NCBI GenBank assembly: GCA_902702965.1
Contig: CACRXP010000016.1
Coordinates: 946,305 to 1,010,304, forward strand
Direction of reading: 5' to 3'
Source of the DNA: Spirometra erinaceieuropaei
Taxonomy: Eukaryota; Platyhelminthes; Cestoda; Diphyllobothriidea; Diphyllobothriidae
Length of the DNA stretch: 64,000 nucleotides
The translations under genes and the position numbers were made by a program. Shown here one piece after another: positions 23,483-34,894 of the stretch (its first letter is position 1; every line of letters begins with the position of its first letter). The notes below the pieces were generated by a model, which saw nothing but the letters and a program-made list of their open reading frames with translations, searched no databases and was not told where the DNA came from.

Positions 23483-24699
23483 CTTGCGGAAATAAAAAGA
23501 CAAGCGATGCACAACGAGACCGTCCGACGCGCCTTTATAAGCGACCGAATCAAGGTCCAGGTCAGCATATTTAAAGAGGACAAACTAGAATTCCTATACG
23601 TCCTCCAAGAAAGGTGCCTCTTTATTTTGAAATTGCGAGTTTTATTAACAACTCGTGGACCGATAACAGTACACCTCTGACATTATAGGTAGTCGAAAAG
23701 TCGAGGAGAAGTAGACGCGGTAACTGGAACAAAGGCTTTATCTGCCGTCAAATCCAAATTCATTCTCGAGCCCATAATCAGATACGTAACTCGTAATCAA
23801 AGGACATCTTAAAAGTGTGAAGCAATGGACGGGACGCCAACTACGGCAAAAGGCTACCGAGTATACCGTCGCAAACAGCGGAAGCAAAGACGGGTGTTGC
23901 AGATTGAGCATACTGGGCGAAAGACCGAAAAACGAACATTGTACGCAAAATAAGAACGAAAATTAAGCTGCACCTGAAAGATTTTATTAGAATATGAACT
24001 GTTCACCAAGCACGTCTAGAAGAACCCTCAGGTTTGTAGCTGCAGGGTGGCCAGAGCAAGTGCTCTGACCGCTACAACCACTAGATCAACCCTCATGTAG
24101 GAATGAACCAGCATGAGGGGTTTAATGTATGCATAATCCGGAGTTGTTCTCTCAGGGCTGGTGTTGACTGCGTCCAGTCATGGCTAAGAGTCCCTAGAAC
24201 AGTGGTGGACGCCGCTTTTTTAGGCTCGTGGACCAAGCTCAAGTGGTGTCCAGTCATCGTGTATTGCATTTGCCGAGGGATGATGTCCCAGTGGCTTAGG
24301 TTGAGATTGCAGGAGGGCGGCGCGTTCAAGTAGCCTCATGGGCAGCTGCAGCTGTGCGGACACAGGTATGTCCCAGCTGTTGGTTGTGTGACTTCAGGTC
24401 AGTGCGTCTGGGACGGCTCACTGCAAAGGGTGGATGACGCTGAGGCAGCGAGGTCTTGAAAAATGACGCCAGACCTGTTGTTATGGCTGCTCACTGCAGG
24501 CTAAAATGGACGTTCTTAACAGAAAACTCAGAGTGCATGACAGCCTCTGGGTCGTTAGCATTGACTAAACTAAGCTAGTTGACTCTGCTCACGGTTAATT
24601 ACCTGCGGAAATCTCCAGCCGCATGTTAAAGCAAAGAATCTGGTAAATGCAATTTCATGCATGATTCATAGATGGTTCTAATTTGTGTATGACTCAAAC
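23483..24699. other. No recognisable gene
   Basis: Upstream flank of CHMP2A, presumably with its promoter, though no TATA box or other element can be assigned. No domains or clear repeats. Confidence 0.4.
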
Positions 24700-25470
24700 G
24701 AGTAGGTACGGACCATATCCCAAACTCTCTTATTAAACAGCTAAGATATTTTCCTCCTCTGCTTAGCAAAATCTTTTCAATATTTCTCGTAAATGGATTC
24801 GTTCCTGACTATTGGAAAACTTCTATTATTATTCCAGTATTTAAGTCTGGCTGTCGTTCTGACGTTCGAAACAATCGAGGTGTCCATAAAACACTCTCTC
24901 TTGCTAAAATCTTTGAAAAAAATTATCGCCTGGAAAATTACCAACTTTTGCATAGCCAATCAAGTTATTAACCCTTCCCAGCATGGTTTTTTTACCAGAT
25001 CGCTCTTGTGAAACATGTCATCTGTCGTTTCTCAATCTACTTACTTCTCTTCGAAATGACCATCTATCTGTTATCGTTATTTATTTTGATCTTAGTAAAG
25101 CCTTTGATAAAGTACCACATAAGAGACTCTTGGTTAAATTATAACCTCTGGGAATTCGTACTTTCCTAATAGAATATCAAGTCATACCTGTCTAATCGTA
25201 AACAAAAGGCTTTAGTGGGATCTTCACCCTATTTTAACTGGTCTCCTACGAGGCCCCGTTTTAGGTCCTCTTTTGTTCCTGCTTTACACAAATGTTATCT
25301 CGGTGGCCGTTAAATATTCTCAACCATTTATTTATGCCAATGATCTCAAATGTGTATATTCTTTCAAAAAATCTACGAGCCTTCACTGCCTGGAGCAAAT
25401 CCATGCTGACTTGCTTGCTCTCTCAGCTTGAGGCACACAATGGCTAATGGAATTCTCTCCGTCTACATGT
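24700..25470 (+). pseudogene. CR1/jockey-like LINE, 5' part (host of the nest)
   Basis: Shifted frames read IFLVNGFVPDYWKTSIIIPV, FKSGCRSDVRNN, then IVIYFDLSKAFDKVPHKRLL, QKALVGSSPYFNW-like and IYANDLKCVYSFKKSTSLHC. These are, in order, RT motifs 0-2, the motif A block (D.SKAFD.VPH) and the motif C block, in which FADD reads YAND (second Asp kept, first changed to Asn). Many stops and shifts show it is dead. The sequence breaks off near 25470 at a Ty3-type LTR and resumes at 32674. Confidence 0.75.
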
Positions 25471-27372
25471 CGCTAGATGTGTTTTGGACCTGATAGGCTA
25501 CCCCAACCAGTGGTCTTATAGAGGGCGTACTGACCTTGTTGTTTTAATGTGTCCTTGCTATGATCTCCCTGTACGTTTTGACTGATTGGAGTTCCGAACG
25601 TGCTTTGTTTTAGTGACCGCCGTCAAAGAGCGTGACGGGGTCCGTCGAGAGACCGCCCGTAAAGAGGAAGACGACGAGAAGACGGAACGGGATTAACTTT
25701 CCTCTGCTGATATATTTCTTTTAATAAGCTTTTTCCACCGCCGACCTATTCTATCTGTGCCCGCTTGCCCTTACAGATGATGGACTCAGCTCACTCTAAT
25801 TCCCAGGGTTCCCGCCGAGGAGACACTCGATCGGATAAGGGCACCAAGGAAGCCGGTACGGACTGTCGCCTAGAAGGAGAAGAAGACAAGACCATAGCCT
25901 TGGGTGGATCGAGTATTACAATGGTGGCAGCGACTGCGGCGAACCCAACCGCCTCTTCCTCGTCGTCGACGACTGTCCCCTACTCCATTCCAACTTCCTT
26001 TCGACCCATTTGATGGACGGACCGACTTTCGCAGCTGCTTACGGCGCTTCCGCTTCCACACGAACGAGGTGCCACAGGACCAACGCTCCTGATTAATTTT
26101 TAAATATTTGGGAGACGACCAACTGGACAAGGCCCTTGACGCCGGGCTGTCAGTCTCAACACCCTTTGACACCTTGTGCGACGAACTTCAGAGACTGTCC
26201 CAGCCTCGACTGGCGATTTAGGACGCGATCCACCGCCTGATTTACCGTCGTCGTCGGTTCAGAGAAACTCCCGAGCAGTTCGCGGCGGGTCTAACGCGGT
26301 TCGCCTCCGATGCTTACCCGTCACTCTCGGCAGCCGATAAAGACCAGGTCGTCCTTTATCATTTCAAATGCGGCCTGGACTCAGATGAGGTGGCGTATTC
26401 ATTACGTCTGAACCCCCCAGGTGATCTCGGGAGTGCCATACAGAGAGCCAATCGGTTGTTAGAGCCGATCCCCCCAGGACCTAGATATCATGGCCCTCCT
26501 GGAAGCTTATACTTTTCCCCTAGCTACCGCCGACCTGGGCAAGGCCCCAACCCACGCGGTTTTTCTAAGGCAGGCAACAACACGACGTTTCAGTCTCGTA
26601 GGGCCTTGGGAATCGTCCGCCATATGCGACAGCAGCACACCGTTCGGATGAAGCTGATTTCGGTACCCTGTCTGTCCCTATATGCTCTTCAAAGTCACCT
26701 AATACATTACCATTCTTTACTTTAGTGCATGTTGACAACCGCCCTGTTAGGGCCCTAGTTGATACTGGAGCTACAGTTTCCTTAGTCCGATCTGATATAC
26801 TTTCGCCTGTTCGCATTGATAGTATTTTTAAACCCAAAAGACTACCTAGCCTGCTGACGGCAAACGGAGAGCGGATGTCCACAATCGGTCTAATTAATTT
26901 GCCGTTAGTGTTCCCTACTAGCACTAAAGAACACACATTTGTTGTTAGCCCAAACGTTACGTGGGATATTTTACTAGGTGTCGATTTTCTTATCCAGTTT
27001 AATTGTCATCTGGATATTCTTGAGCGCGTCCTTCGTTTCGGATCTGAGCCGACACCACCCTACCACGCAAATTTGGTGTCCCAGGAAGACGAAATCTGTG
27101 CTGCGATTTCCGCGGCGGTCGCACTACCACTTCTAACCTAGACAGCATCTTACTGGCGGATGCTGAGCTCGACAAACAAGACCGCAATGATCTGAAATCC
27201 CTGCTGGCAGACTTTGAGGATGTTTTAGCGTGGGATGAACGCTCGTTGGGGCGTACAACACTCGTAAGACACACTATCGGCACCGGCTCCGCAAAACCCG
27301 TTTGGCAGCCCCCACGACGTATTCCGCCATATTTTCAGATGGAGGTGAACGAAATGATACAGATGAAGCTTG
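25470..27372 (+). pseudogene. Ty3-type LTR retrotransposon, 5' part
   Basis: The LTR ends with GAGTATTACA at 25920; its left edge is uncertain (about 25470-25490). Just after it, 25921 begins ATGGTGGCAGCGACTGCGGC, which includes a possible primer-binding site. A broken gag follows, with frames changing near 26010 and stops near 26095 and 26219 (FDGRTDFRSCLRRFRFHTNE; YHFKCGLDSDEVAYSLRLNP). Next is an aspartic protease (26725-27141) with VRALVDTGATVSLVRS and an intact DTG. The reverse transcriptase start (DVLAWDERSLG, HTIGTGSAKPVWQPPRRIPP) is cut at 27372 by the CsRn1-like element. The coding part resumes at 32028. Confidence 0.8.
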
Positions 27373-27576
27373 TGTAGTGACATTTACGTCTGTTTTGTTT
27401 TAATCAGTCACAATACGCTTTGACACAACTTTGAATAAGACAAAGAACACGCACGTGCACTTTTAACTGCCGACGACTTTGTTCTTATTTACTAGTTTGT
27501 AACTGTTGGGATACTGCTATTTTCGTTTCCTGGATAGCCTACTCGCTGTGCCCAACTAGTGGGTTTGTCTCTTATA
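27373..27576 (+). repeat. 5' LTR of the CsRn1-like element
   Basis: 204 bp, starts TGTAGTGACATTTACG and ends GTCTCTTATA. I count about four substitutions against the 3' LTR (e.g. C/A near 27390, T/C in AACTGTTGGG, A/G and C/A near 27540-27555). No obvious TATA box. Confidence 0.9.
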
Positions 27577-27577
27577 C

Positions 27578-27586
27578 TGGTGACCC
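27578..27586 (+). promoter_or_regulatory. Primer-binding site (tRNA-Trp type)
   Basis: TGGTGACCC one base after the LTR, matching the complement of the tRNA-Trp 3' end, the primer reported for CsRn1-family elements. Confidence 0.75.
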
Positions 27587-27808
27587 TATATCGTTCATAG
27601 CTCCTTCTGTTTAATCTCTGTGCCTAACTATTCCCATTCGGATTAATCCTCCCTCTAATTTTTATCGATCAGATTATTCATCTAGCCCTTATTTGCTATC
27701 CACACTGTCTCACCCTTTTATCCAATATGAGCGCTACCCTTCAGTCTCACTGTCAACGCGCCAGTCCTCTACCCCATTTATCTGACCTCTGACCGACCCC
27801 GGCTAATT

Positions 27809-28612
27809 ATGTCCAGCGATTCTAGCAGCCAGCCGATAGCCGGCATTCACACTTTTGACCTGCCATCCGTGTGGCTCGGTGACATCGCGTTATGGCTGCG
27901 CACTGTAGAGTCACGATTCGCCCTCCGTCAGATCACACGAGAGGATACGAAATTCCACTATGTTGTGGCAGCACTCCCAATGGACATCGCCACCGACCTC
28001 CGCGACATCATAGATTGCCCGCCCACAGAAGCCCCTTATACTGCCCTAAAGGAGGCTCTCATTTCCCGCATTTCCCTCTCAACGCAAAAACGTCTCCAAC
28101 GCTTAATTTCTGAGGAGGACCTCGGTGACAGGAAGCCTGCGCAGCTTCTTAGGCGTTTGGAGCAGTTGGTAGACGGACAAAAGCTGGATGCCACCATGTT
28201 CAAGCAACTTTTCCTCCAACGGTTGCCTCCTTCCGTGCAAGCCATCCTTGCGCCTAACATTCCTTCTTCGACTGTTCAGATGCTCTCAGAGACTGCTGAC
28301 CGTATACTCGAGTACTACCAGCCTCCTGTTACGGTTAACGTCGCTAGTCGAAGCACAACTGCCCCCACAATCGAGGATGTCCTCAAACGCCTGGATGCCC
28401 TCACTCTCGAAGTTTCCCAGCTCCGGGCCACTCGTGTCTATAACCCTCATAGTCCTTCAATTTCTCGCCGCCCGAGATCTCCCACTCCAAACAAACTTAC
28501 AGTTGATGGTTTCTGTTGGTATCATCAGAATTATGGTTCTAACGCACATCGCTGCCACTCTCCGTGCAAGTATAAAACACCCGCGTCGGAAAACTCCCCT
28601 GCCGACCAGTAA
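27809..28612 (+). CDS. Gag polyprotein of CsRn1-like element
   Basis: Structural protein that forms the cytoplasmic particle and packages element RNA. 267 residues, from ATG at 27809, 232 bp after the 5' LTR. The capsid-like region has [16 protein letters not shown] near the start and [19 protein letters not shown] in the middle. The C-terminal zinc knuckle is C236-x2-H239-x9-C249-x3-C253, the CHCC form known from CsRn1 and not the usual CCHC. The frame is intact, with no internal stop. It ends at TAA 28610-28612, overlapping the pol frame by 37 nt (pol is open from 28576 in the -1 frame). Codon use is unlike a laboratory construct and ordinary for the region. Confidence 0.9.
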   Translation: MSSDSSSQPIAGIHTFDLPSVWLGDIALWLRTVESRFALRQITREDTKFHYVVAALPMDIATDLRDIIDCPPTEAPYTALKEALISRISLSTQKRLQRLISEEDLGDRKPAQLLRRLEQLVDGQKLDATMFKQLFLQRLPPSVQAILAPNIPSSTVQMLSETADRILEYYQPPVTVNVASRSTTAPTIEDVLKRLDALTLEVSQLRATRVYNPHSPSISRRPRSPTPNKLTVDGFCWYHQNYGSNAHRCHSPCKYKTPASENSPADQ

Positions 28613-31600
28613 GGGCGACGAACGTTGTCGGCATATCCTCTCCCAGTCGCTTACTCCACATCTATGACAGGACTTCCTGTCGTAATTTTCTCGTGAATAC
28701 TGGTGCGGAGATCAGTCTAATCCCACCCACCTTGACTGACCGTAAGTCACCAAATTCTTCATTTTTCCTCCAAGCAGCTAACAATACTTCTATTAAAACT
28801 TTTGGTCAACGATCCCTAACACTAGATTTGGGTCTAAGACGTTCATTTCGTTGGCTATTTACTATCGCTGATGTCCATACTGCCATTCTCGGCGCTGATT
28901 TTATATCTTTTTTCGGTCTCCACGTTGACATTAAGTCCCATAAATTATTTGATCCTAAGACTTCTTTACATTGTAATTGTTCCACTCGTACACTTTCATC
29001 ACCTAATCCACGCATTTCAACAATCCCTTCGTCCACTCCCTATCATCGTTTACTTTCGAAATTTCCATCTATCACACGACCTTCACAATTTAACCAACCT
29101 ATCAAGCATTCTGTTGTACATTATATTTCAACTACTGGACCACCCATGTTTAGCCGTCCCCGTCGTTTAGCCGCCGATAAGTTAGACATAGCCAAGGCTG
29201 AATTCAGCCACATGATGGAGCTAGGCATAGTTAGGCCTTCCACTAGTCCATGGGCTGCACCTCTACATATGGTGTGCAAAAAGTCTCTCGTTGACTGGCG
29301 CCCATGCGGGGATTACCGACGGTTAAACACCTCCACTGTGCCTGACAGGTATCCACTTCCCCATCTCCACGACTTTTCATCTAGCCTAGCTGGAGCAACA
29401 ATATTTTCTAACATTGACTTAGTCAAAGCTTTCCATCAGATACCCGTTGCTCCAGAAGACGTTCCCAAAACGGCGATTACAACACCGTTCGGTCTGTTCG
29501 AGTTTGTCAGGATGCCTTTTGGACTACGCAACTCCGCCCAAACTTTTCAACGTTTTATCAACGAAGCCTTCCGCGATCTACCGTTCGTTTTTGTCTACGT
29601 CGACGATGTTCTGGTAGCAAGTTCCAGTGAACACGAGCACCTTCAACATATGCGTCTCATTTTTGAACGATTGAGCCAATTTGGCGTTTTCATTAATGTT
29701 TCTAAATGCTGTTTTGGCGCACAGTCGCTGTTTTTCCTAGGACATCGCGTAGATGCTTCTGGTTGTCACCCCATAGATGTCAAAGTTTCAGCTATTCGCG
29801 ATTTCCCTACTCCCACTTCTTTTCAACAACTGCGCCGTTTTATAGGCCTCGTCAATTTCTATCGACGTTTCATCCCTCATTGTGCTCAATTAATGCTACC
29901 ACTTACTAACCTTTTACGCGGGAACAACCGTGAGTTTTCTTTTCCTGACACAGCTGTAGAGGCTTTTAATCGTGCGAGGAAGGCTCTTGCGGATACAACT
30001 GTCCTTGTTCACCCTATACCTGATGCCCCACTTTCCATTGTGGCCGACGCCTCCAATTTCGCTATAGGTGCTGCCCTTCAGCAACAGACGCCCACTGGCA
30101 CCCAGCCCTTGGCTTTCTACTCTGCCAAATTGACACCCCCACAAACTCGCTATAGCACTTTTGGTAGAGAACTTCTTGCAATTTATTTAGCCATTAAGCA
30201 TTTTCGTAATTATATTGAGAGCCGAGATTTTTGTATTTATACTGACCAAAAGCCTCTTACTTATGCCCTCTCTACTTCTTCTGACAAGTATTCACCCCGA
30301 GAGGCCCGCCATCTCGATTTTATTTCTCAGTATACCACCGACATTCGATTTCTTAAAGACCTTTATAATCAAGTTGCTGACTGTCTTTCTCGGCCTGGCA
30401 TTAATGCCATCACCCGCCCTTCCATCGATTTGGAGCGCATGGCAGAACTGCAAAATCAGCCGACTTTCAGTGAGAGCCTTCAACACACTAGTATTCAACT
30501 CGAAGCCATTCCTCTTTCCACCACCCCCGGTACAATCTTGTGTGACGTATCGCGCGGTGCCTCCCGACCCGTAGAGCCAAACGAGATGAGACGAGATGTT
30601 TTTGCCGCGTTGCACAATCTAGCTCACCCCGGCATCCGCACTACCCAGCGCCTCGTCAGCGAGCGGTTCGTTTGGCCAAGCATGAACACTGATATACGCC
30701 AGTGGACCCGTTCATGTTTGGCCTGTCAGAAGGCCAAAGTCGGACGGCACAACAAAGCCCCCATTGGCACTTTTCTCGCACCCGACGCACGTTTTTCACA
30801 TGTCCATATCGATCTGGTAGGTCCCTTTCCAACATCTCGTGGTTGCAACTACTTACTTACTGCGATTGACCGATTTACTCGTTGGCCCATTGCAACTCCC
30901 ATACCTAACATAACTGCAGATTCCGTTGCTCATGCCTTTTTGGAACACTGGATCTCTCATTATGGCGTCCCCTCAACCATTACCACCGATCGAGGTCAAC
31001 AATTCGAGTCTAGACTGTTTAACAGCCTTACCAATCTCCTCGGATGTTCTCGCATACGCACGACAGCATACCACCCCTCATCCAACGGTTTAGTCGAGCG
31101 TTTCCACCGGCAACTCAAAGCCTCGCTCCGAGCTCATGACAATCCTTCCCATTGGAGTGAGCATCTGCCTTTGGTCATGCTCGGTATCCGTACCGCCATC
31201 AAGCCCGACTTGGAGTGTTCCGCTGCCGAACTTGTCTACGGTACTACCCTACGGATTCCAGGTGATTTTTTCGGGTACTCTCAAAGCTCAGCCGACTTGG
31301 ATCCCAGCGATTATGTGCAAAGATTGCGCCAAGCCATGACTCATCTTCGAGCCACTCCTCCACGTCCTTCAACAAGTAAGTCGTACGTCGACCCGAACTT
31401 ACTAACATGTTCTTTTGTATTTGTCCGCATAGATAGCGTTCGCCGACCACTACAACAGCCCTATGACGGCCCATTTCGAGTACTATCGCGCAAGGACAAG
31501 CACTTTACAATTGACCGTGGAGGCCGCACCGACGTGGTTTCAATCGATCGCTTGAAGGCGGCTTATACCGAGCCTCTTCCAACTTCTCCAACCGAACAAC

Positions 31601-31824
31601 CTCCACTTGGCACATTGCCACTTACTATTTCCCAGACTCCATTTACGCCCAATAACCCTGCGTCTTCCCTTATCCCACAGACTCCTGCCCTTACGCGCAG
31701 TGGTCGTCATGTCCGTTTTCCCGACCGTTACCAACTTGTACAATATGCATTACACTCCCACATTTTCCTTCTATTAACAATAATTTTTTTGAACTCCGTT
31801 CTCCTAGGAGGGGGAGTATTGTAG
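28576..31824 (+). CDS. Pol polyprotein of CsRn1-like element (PR-RT-RH-IN)
   Basis: Open from 28576 to TAG at 31822-31824, which lies inside the 3' LTR. There is no proper ATG at the start, so it is probably made by -1 frameshifting from gag. Domains in order: protease ([14 protein letters not shown], where the catalytic Asp of DTG is Asn at 28696); reverse transcriptase with [14 protein letters not shown] and YVDD (29596-29607); RNase H with [13 protein letters not shown] and YTDQKPL; integrase zinc finger H-x3-H (from 30613) and C-x2-C (30713-30724); integrase catalytic DDE at about 30806 (HIDLVGPF), 30988 (TTDRGQQF) and 31096 (NGLVERFH); then the GPY/F-like segment [13 protein letters not shown]. 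All but the protease residue look functional. It carries no stop or frameshift over 1,082 codons. The next frame up, gag, sits in the adjoining frame. Confidence 0.92.
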   Translation, partial: NTRVGKLPCRPVRATNVVGISSPSRLLHIYDRTSCRNFLVNTGAEISLIPPTLTDRKSPNSSFFLQAANNTSIKTFGQRSLTLDLGLRRSFRWLFTIADVHTAILGADFISFFGLHVDIKSHKLFDPKTSLHCNCSTRTLSSPNPRISTIPSSTPYHRLLSKFPSITRPSQFNQPIKHSVVHYISTTGPPMFSRPRRLAADKLDIAKAEFSHMMELGIVRPSTSPWAAPLHMVCKKSLVDWRPCGDYRRLNTSTVPDRYPLPHLHDFSSSLAGATIFSNIDLVKAFHQIPVAPEDVPKTAITTPFGLFEFVRMPFGLRNSAQTFQRFINEAFRDLPFVFVYVDDVLVASSSEHEHLQHMRLIFERLSQFGVFINVSKCCFGAQSLFFLGHRVDASGCHPIDVKVSAIRDFPTPTSFQQLRRFIGLVNFYRRFIPHCAQLMLPLTNLLRGNNREFSFPDTAVEAFNRARKALADTTVLVHPIPDAPLSIVADASNFAIGAALQQQTPTGTQPLAFYSAKLTPPQTRYSTFGRELLAIYLAIKHFRNYIESRDFCIYTDQKPLTYALSTSSDKYSPREARHLDFISQYTTDIRFLKDLYNQVADCLSRPGINAITRPSIDLERMAELQNQPTFSESLQHTSIQLEAIPLSTTPGTILCDVSRGASRPVEPNEMRRDVFAALHNLAHPGIRTTQRLVSERFVWPSMNTDIRQWTRSCLACQKAKVGRHNKAPIGTFLAPDARFSHVHIDLVGPFPTSRGCNYLLTAIDRFTRWPIATPIPNITADSVAHAFLEHWISHYGVPSTITTDRGQQFESRLFNSLTNLLGCSRIRTTAYHPSSNGLVERFHRQLKASLRAHDNPSHWSEHLPLVMLGIRTAIKPDLECSAAELVYGTTLRIPGDFFGYSQSSADLDPSDYVQRLRQAMTHLRATPPRPSTSKSYVDPNLLTCSFVFVRIDSVRRPLQQPYDGPFRVLSRKDKHFTIDRGGRTDVVSIDRLKAAYTEPLPTSPTEQPPLGTLPLTISQTPFTPNNPASSLIPQTPALTRSGRHVRFPDRYQLVQYALHSHIFLLLTIIFLNSVLLGGGVL
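31806..31819 (+). promoter_or_regulatory. Polypurine tract
   Basis: AGGAGGGGGAGTAT next to the 3' LTR; primer site for plus-strand DNA synthesis in LTR elements. Confidence 0.8.
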
Positions 31825-32023
31825 TGACATTTACGTATGTTTTGTTTTAATCAGTCACAATACGCTTTGACACAACTTTGAATAAGACAAAGAACACGCA
31901 CGTGCACTTTTAACTGCCGACGACTTTGTTCTTATTTACTAGTTTGTAACTGTCGGGATACTGCTATTTTCGTTTCCTGGATAGCCTGCTCGCTGTGCCC
32001 AAATAGTGGGTTTGTCTCTTATA
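31820..32023 (+). repeat. 3' LTR of the CsRn1-like element
   Basis: 204 bp, TGTAGTGACATTTACG to CTCTTATA; about 98% identical to the 5' LTR. The pol stop codon is inside it. Confidence 0.9.
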
Positions 32024-32027
32024 CTTG

Positions 32028-32410
32028 ATTCAGGCGTGATACGCACGTCGCGCTCACCCTGGGCATCTCAAGTGACCCTGGTGCCGAAAAAGGACGGGAA
32101 ACTGCGCTTTTGTGTCGATTATCGTTGTCTTAATGCCGTCACAACGTGAGAGTCTTTTCCACTCCGTCGCACTGATGTTACCCTAGATGCACTTGCGGGA
32201 GCACGGTGGTTTTCCACACTCGACCTCAAGTCAGGCTACTGGCAGGTCGAGGTTGAACACAAAGACAGACCCAAAACAGCCTTCATCCTTCCTCAAGGTC
32301 TTTTTGAATTCGAAACTATGCCATTCGGCCTTTTAACGCCGCCGCAACATTCCAACGTCTAATGCAATCGGTATTCGCGCACTTATATCCAGGCCACTGT
32401 TTGATTTACC
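32028..32410 (+). pseudogene. Ty3-type LTR retrotransposon, RT remainder
   Basis: Continues the frame cut at 27372: [32 protein letters not shown], then WFSTLDLKSGYWQVEVEHKD and FETMPFGL. These are RT motifs of a Ty3 element distinct from the CsRn1-like one. A stop follows VTT, and a base is missing near 32335 (GLLTPPQHSNV against the expected frame). The coding part ends abruptly near 32405, where sequence homologous to the middle of the LTR starts, so the YXDD motif, RNase H and integrase are deleted. Confidence 0.8.
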
Positions 32411-32673
32411 CGTAAAGAGGAAGACGACGAGAAGACGGAACGGGACTAACTTTCCTCTGCTGATATATTTCTTTTAATAAACTTTTTCCACCGCCGACCT
32501 ATTCTATCTGTGCCCGCTTGCCCTTACAGATGATGGACTCAATTCACTCTAATTCCCAGGGTTCCCGCCGAGGAGACACTCGATCGGATAGGAGCACCAA
32601 GGAAGCCGGTACGGACTGTCGCCTAGAAGGAGAAGAAGACAAGACCATACCCTTGGGCGGCTCGAGTATTACA
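32408..32673 (+). repeat. 3' LTR (left-truncated) of the outer Ty3 element
   Basis: Matches 25655-25920 almost base for base (GTAAAGAGGAAGACGACGAG to GAGTATTACA), with a few substitutions. It encodes the same by-product frame in both copies. The deletion that removed the 3' half of pol also removed the left part of this LTR. Confidence 0.85.
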
Positions 32674-34065
32674 GTCTTTCAAGGCACACTTATGACTAAA
32701 TGTACCACCATCAAGGATTTAGGTTTAAGCTACACTAATAATCGTGATCTGTCGCCACATGCTGACAGAATTATAGCCAAAGCTGCCCAGATTTGCGGCT
32801 TTATTTCTTACAATTTCCATCTTCCTGAAATTAAATTAAGACTCTATAATATGCTTGTACTTCCCATTCTCGAATATTGTTGCCCATTCTTTGGTTTGAT
32901 TAATGAAGCTAGTCGTTTAAAAATTTAAAATGTCCAGAGACGTCTTTCTTAAAAACTCGTAGGTATGGAACATCCCAAGATCTCCTACTCAAATAGATGC
33001 CAGCTAATTAACCTAAAATTTTTATGGGCTCGAAGACTAGAAGCAGGCTTCTGTCTCCTCTTTCGCATTTATAATAGTTCAAATCTTCCTCGGATTTCAG
33101 CACTTACTCCTAGTATTCGCCCAATCAATCTTCAAAACTCTTCCCTTATTATACCTCCTCCAGCTTCCTCCACCTCTAAACGCTCTCTTTTTAGCTTCCA
33201 GGTATGCTTTCCTCTGGAATAACCTTCCAATGTATATAAGATCTTCAGGTAATCTACACAAATTTAGGAGAAGATTGCGCCTTAATCTAAATGCTGATTT
33301 GATTAAACTTTTATTTTCCTTATCTTTCCCGGACAATTTTCTCTATGAAACTGAGAAAGGGCCACCGGGAATTTGGTATGTCGCCATTAAATTTCCGTAT
33401 CTGCTCACATTCCCTTCTTTTGTGGGTCGTATCGTTTCCTAGGTTCTCTAATCAGAAATAATAATTTTTCCAATTTTTTTCAGTTAATGCATCGTGGTTT
33501 CACAGAATGTGGTCTATCGACGCTCTTGGCGGAACCGTCTGTATTTGTCATACATTAGTAGTCAGGTCGCATCTCCCTTGCCCCCTATTTGGGTGGATTC
33601 GGATGAATGTAACTGACCGCACCTGGGTTCCTATCGCCTCGAAACTGGTTTTCTACTCGCCACTTTGACATGAATGGTCTTATCCGGCATATAAATTCTG
33701 TCTTGAGGGTTTCTGTTTTAAACCTTTTATTTAATACCACGTGCAGTCCAGTCTTGTCTGACCCGCCTACTTACCCCTTCATAAAATCCGTTATACATTG
33801 CCACATATAGGCCGGTCCTGCCTGCTTTTTATACATTCAGGAGCGAGTTTTTTCTTTCCTCTAGTTTTAATCCAGTCATTCATCTTGTTTATAGGTTAAG
33901 GTTTTTTCCGCTGCTCGCTCATCATTCTTCGTAACATATTACTTGTCCAATAACTATGAATTCAGTTTTGTATAGAGTCCGTATAGCTTTTCTAAAATTA
34001 ATGTAAAAGTTACTCTTACTTGCTATGAACGGACTCCCACGGGTCTTAAGTAAAAACTATTATTA
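32674..34065 (+). pseudogene. CR1/jockey-like LINE, 3' part (host of the nest)
   Basis: Picks up the frame broken near 25470: VFQGTLMTKCTTIKDLGLSY, LSPHADRIIAKAAQICGFIS, YNMLVLPILEYCCPFFG, then RRLEAGFCLLFRIYN and SGNLHKFRRRLRLNLN. These are the thumb and C-terminal region of a non-LTR reverse transcriptase. Stops follow at 32926 and later. A non-coding 3' region runs to about 34065, where ACTATTATTATT looks like a short tandem 3' tail, as in CR1-type elements. Confidence 0.75.
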
Positions 34066-34069
34066 TTCC

Positions 34070-34560
34070 TGGTCCATGAACGCCAAATCTATACAGAATA
34101 CTCTATGTGGGATCGGACGAATACCCAATAGGTCTTACAGAGCGGTTTCCGACCAATAAGTACAAACGTCCATCTCAAAACAGAAAACAACTGTACCGGG
34201 ACGTTTAAGTCCGCATAAAAATGTATATGTATTGTCAGTAAAAGGACGAGATCTTTTTCCTGCCCAACTGTCCACAGAGAGCCTATTTGAAGAGTCATCT
34301 TATAGTACGGAGCACTACGACTACATGCTTACCAACGTTAACATTTAGGAATCAACGAACGAACAGCCGCTAGATCGACCAAAATTCTCTCGAAGTTGGC
34401 GCCTATCTGAGTTAGATCTGATGGAGTTCAAGAGTTTAATGTTTTCAGCAACCACGACGGCGCTGCAGCCTAGGCTATAGACACAGCGTTTATATTGCAT
34501 TGGCAGTAGCTTCCGTGTGCCTGACAATAAAAACATTGATGGCATTATTATTCACTGCGA
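34070..34560 (-). pseudogene. CR1/jockey-like LINE fragment, minus strand (copy C)
   Basis: Shifted minus-strand frames read LGCSAVVVAENIKLLNSIRS, DRRQLRENFGRSSGCSF, aligning with LGCGAIMFADDVKLWRAISS of the copy at 36345-37995. Here FADD has become VAEN-like, so the copy is more decayed. The lower part (34085-34190) aligns with 36905-37010. Internal deletion. Confidence 0.55.
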
Positions 34561-34894
34561 TGCTGGGAGGGCTTAAGTTAACGTTTTGGGACGACATTTG
34601 TGTTGCAGACGGTAGACTCGCTCCCATATACTCCTTTAATTTATATTACATGGTCTCTAACAACGATCGAATTTCATTGGTACTTTTGTCTTACCCACGT
34701 GGGCACCTAATAAAACTACGTATTAATATGTCCAAGCTGAAGCTCCGGTTTGGGTATCTTCCTACAGCACGCATTGTAACAGCAAAACGATCTGAATGAA
34801 ACTGTTACGAAGCCAAAATAATTGCAGCTCTTCAAAGGACGCCTTGGTGTTTACATCCGTTGTTTTTCCTCTAAGCGCAGAATTAAAGAAAGTA

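Larger units (their letters stand above)
27373..32023 (+). mobile_element. CsRn1-like Ty3 LTR retrotransposon (4651 bp, nearly intact)
   Basis: Complete element: 204-bp LTRs, a primer-binding site TGGTGACCC at 27578-27586 (complementary to the 3' end of tRNA-Trp, as in the CsRn1 family), gag, pol, and the polypurine tract AGGAGGGGGAGTA just before the 3' LTR. It is flanked by a 4-bp target duplication, CTTG (27369-27372 and 32024-32027). Removing it rejoins the reverse transcriptase frame of the outer Ty3 element (MIQMKL then [16 protein letters not shown]). Family assignment rests on the CHCC Gag box, the tRNA-Trp primer site and the 4-bp duplication, which are features known for Clonorchis CsRn1. 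Confidence 0.9.

Noticed and set aside
24040..24110. Another tRNA-like element on the minus strand (CTAGTGGTTGTAGCGGTCAG)
   Set aside because: A-box-like only; no B-box and no second copy.
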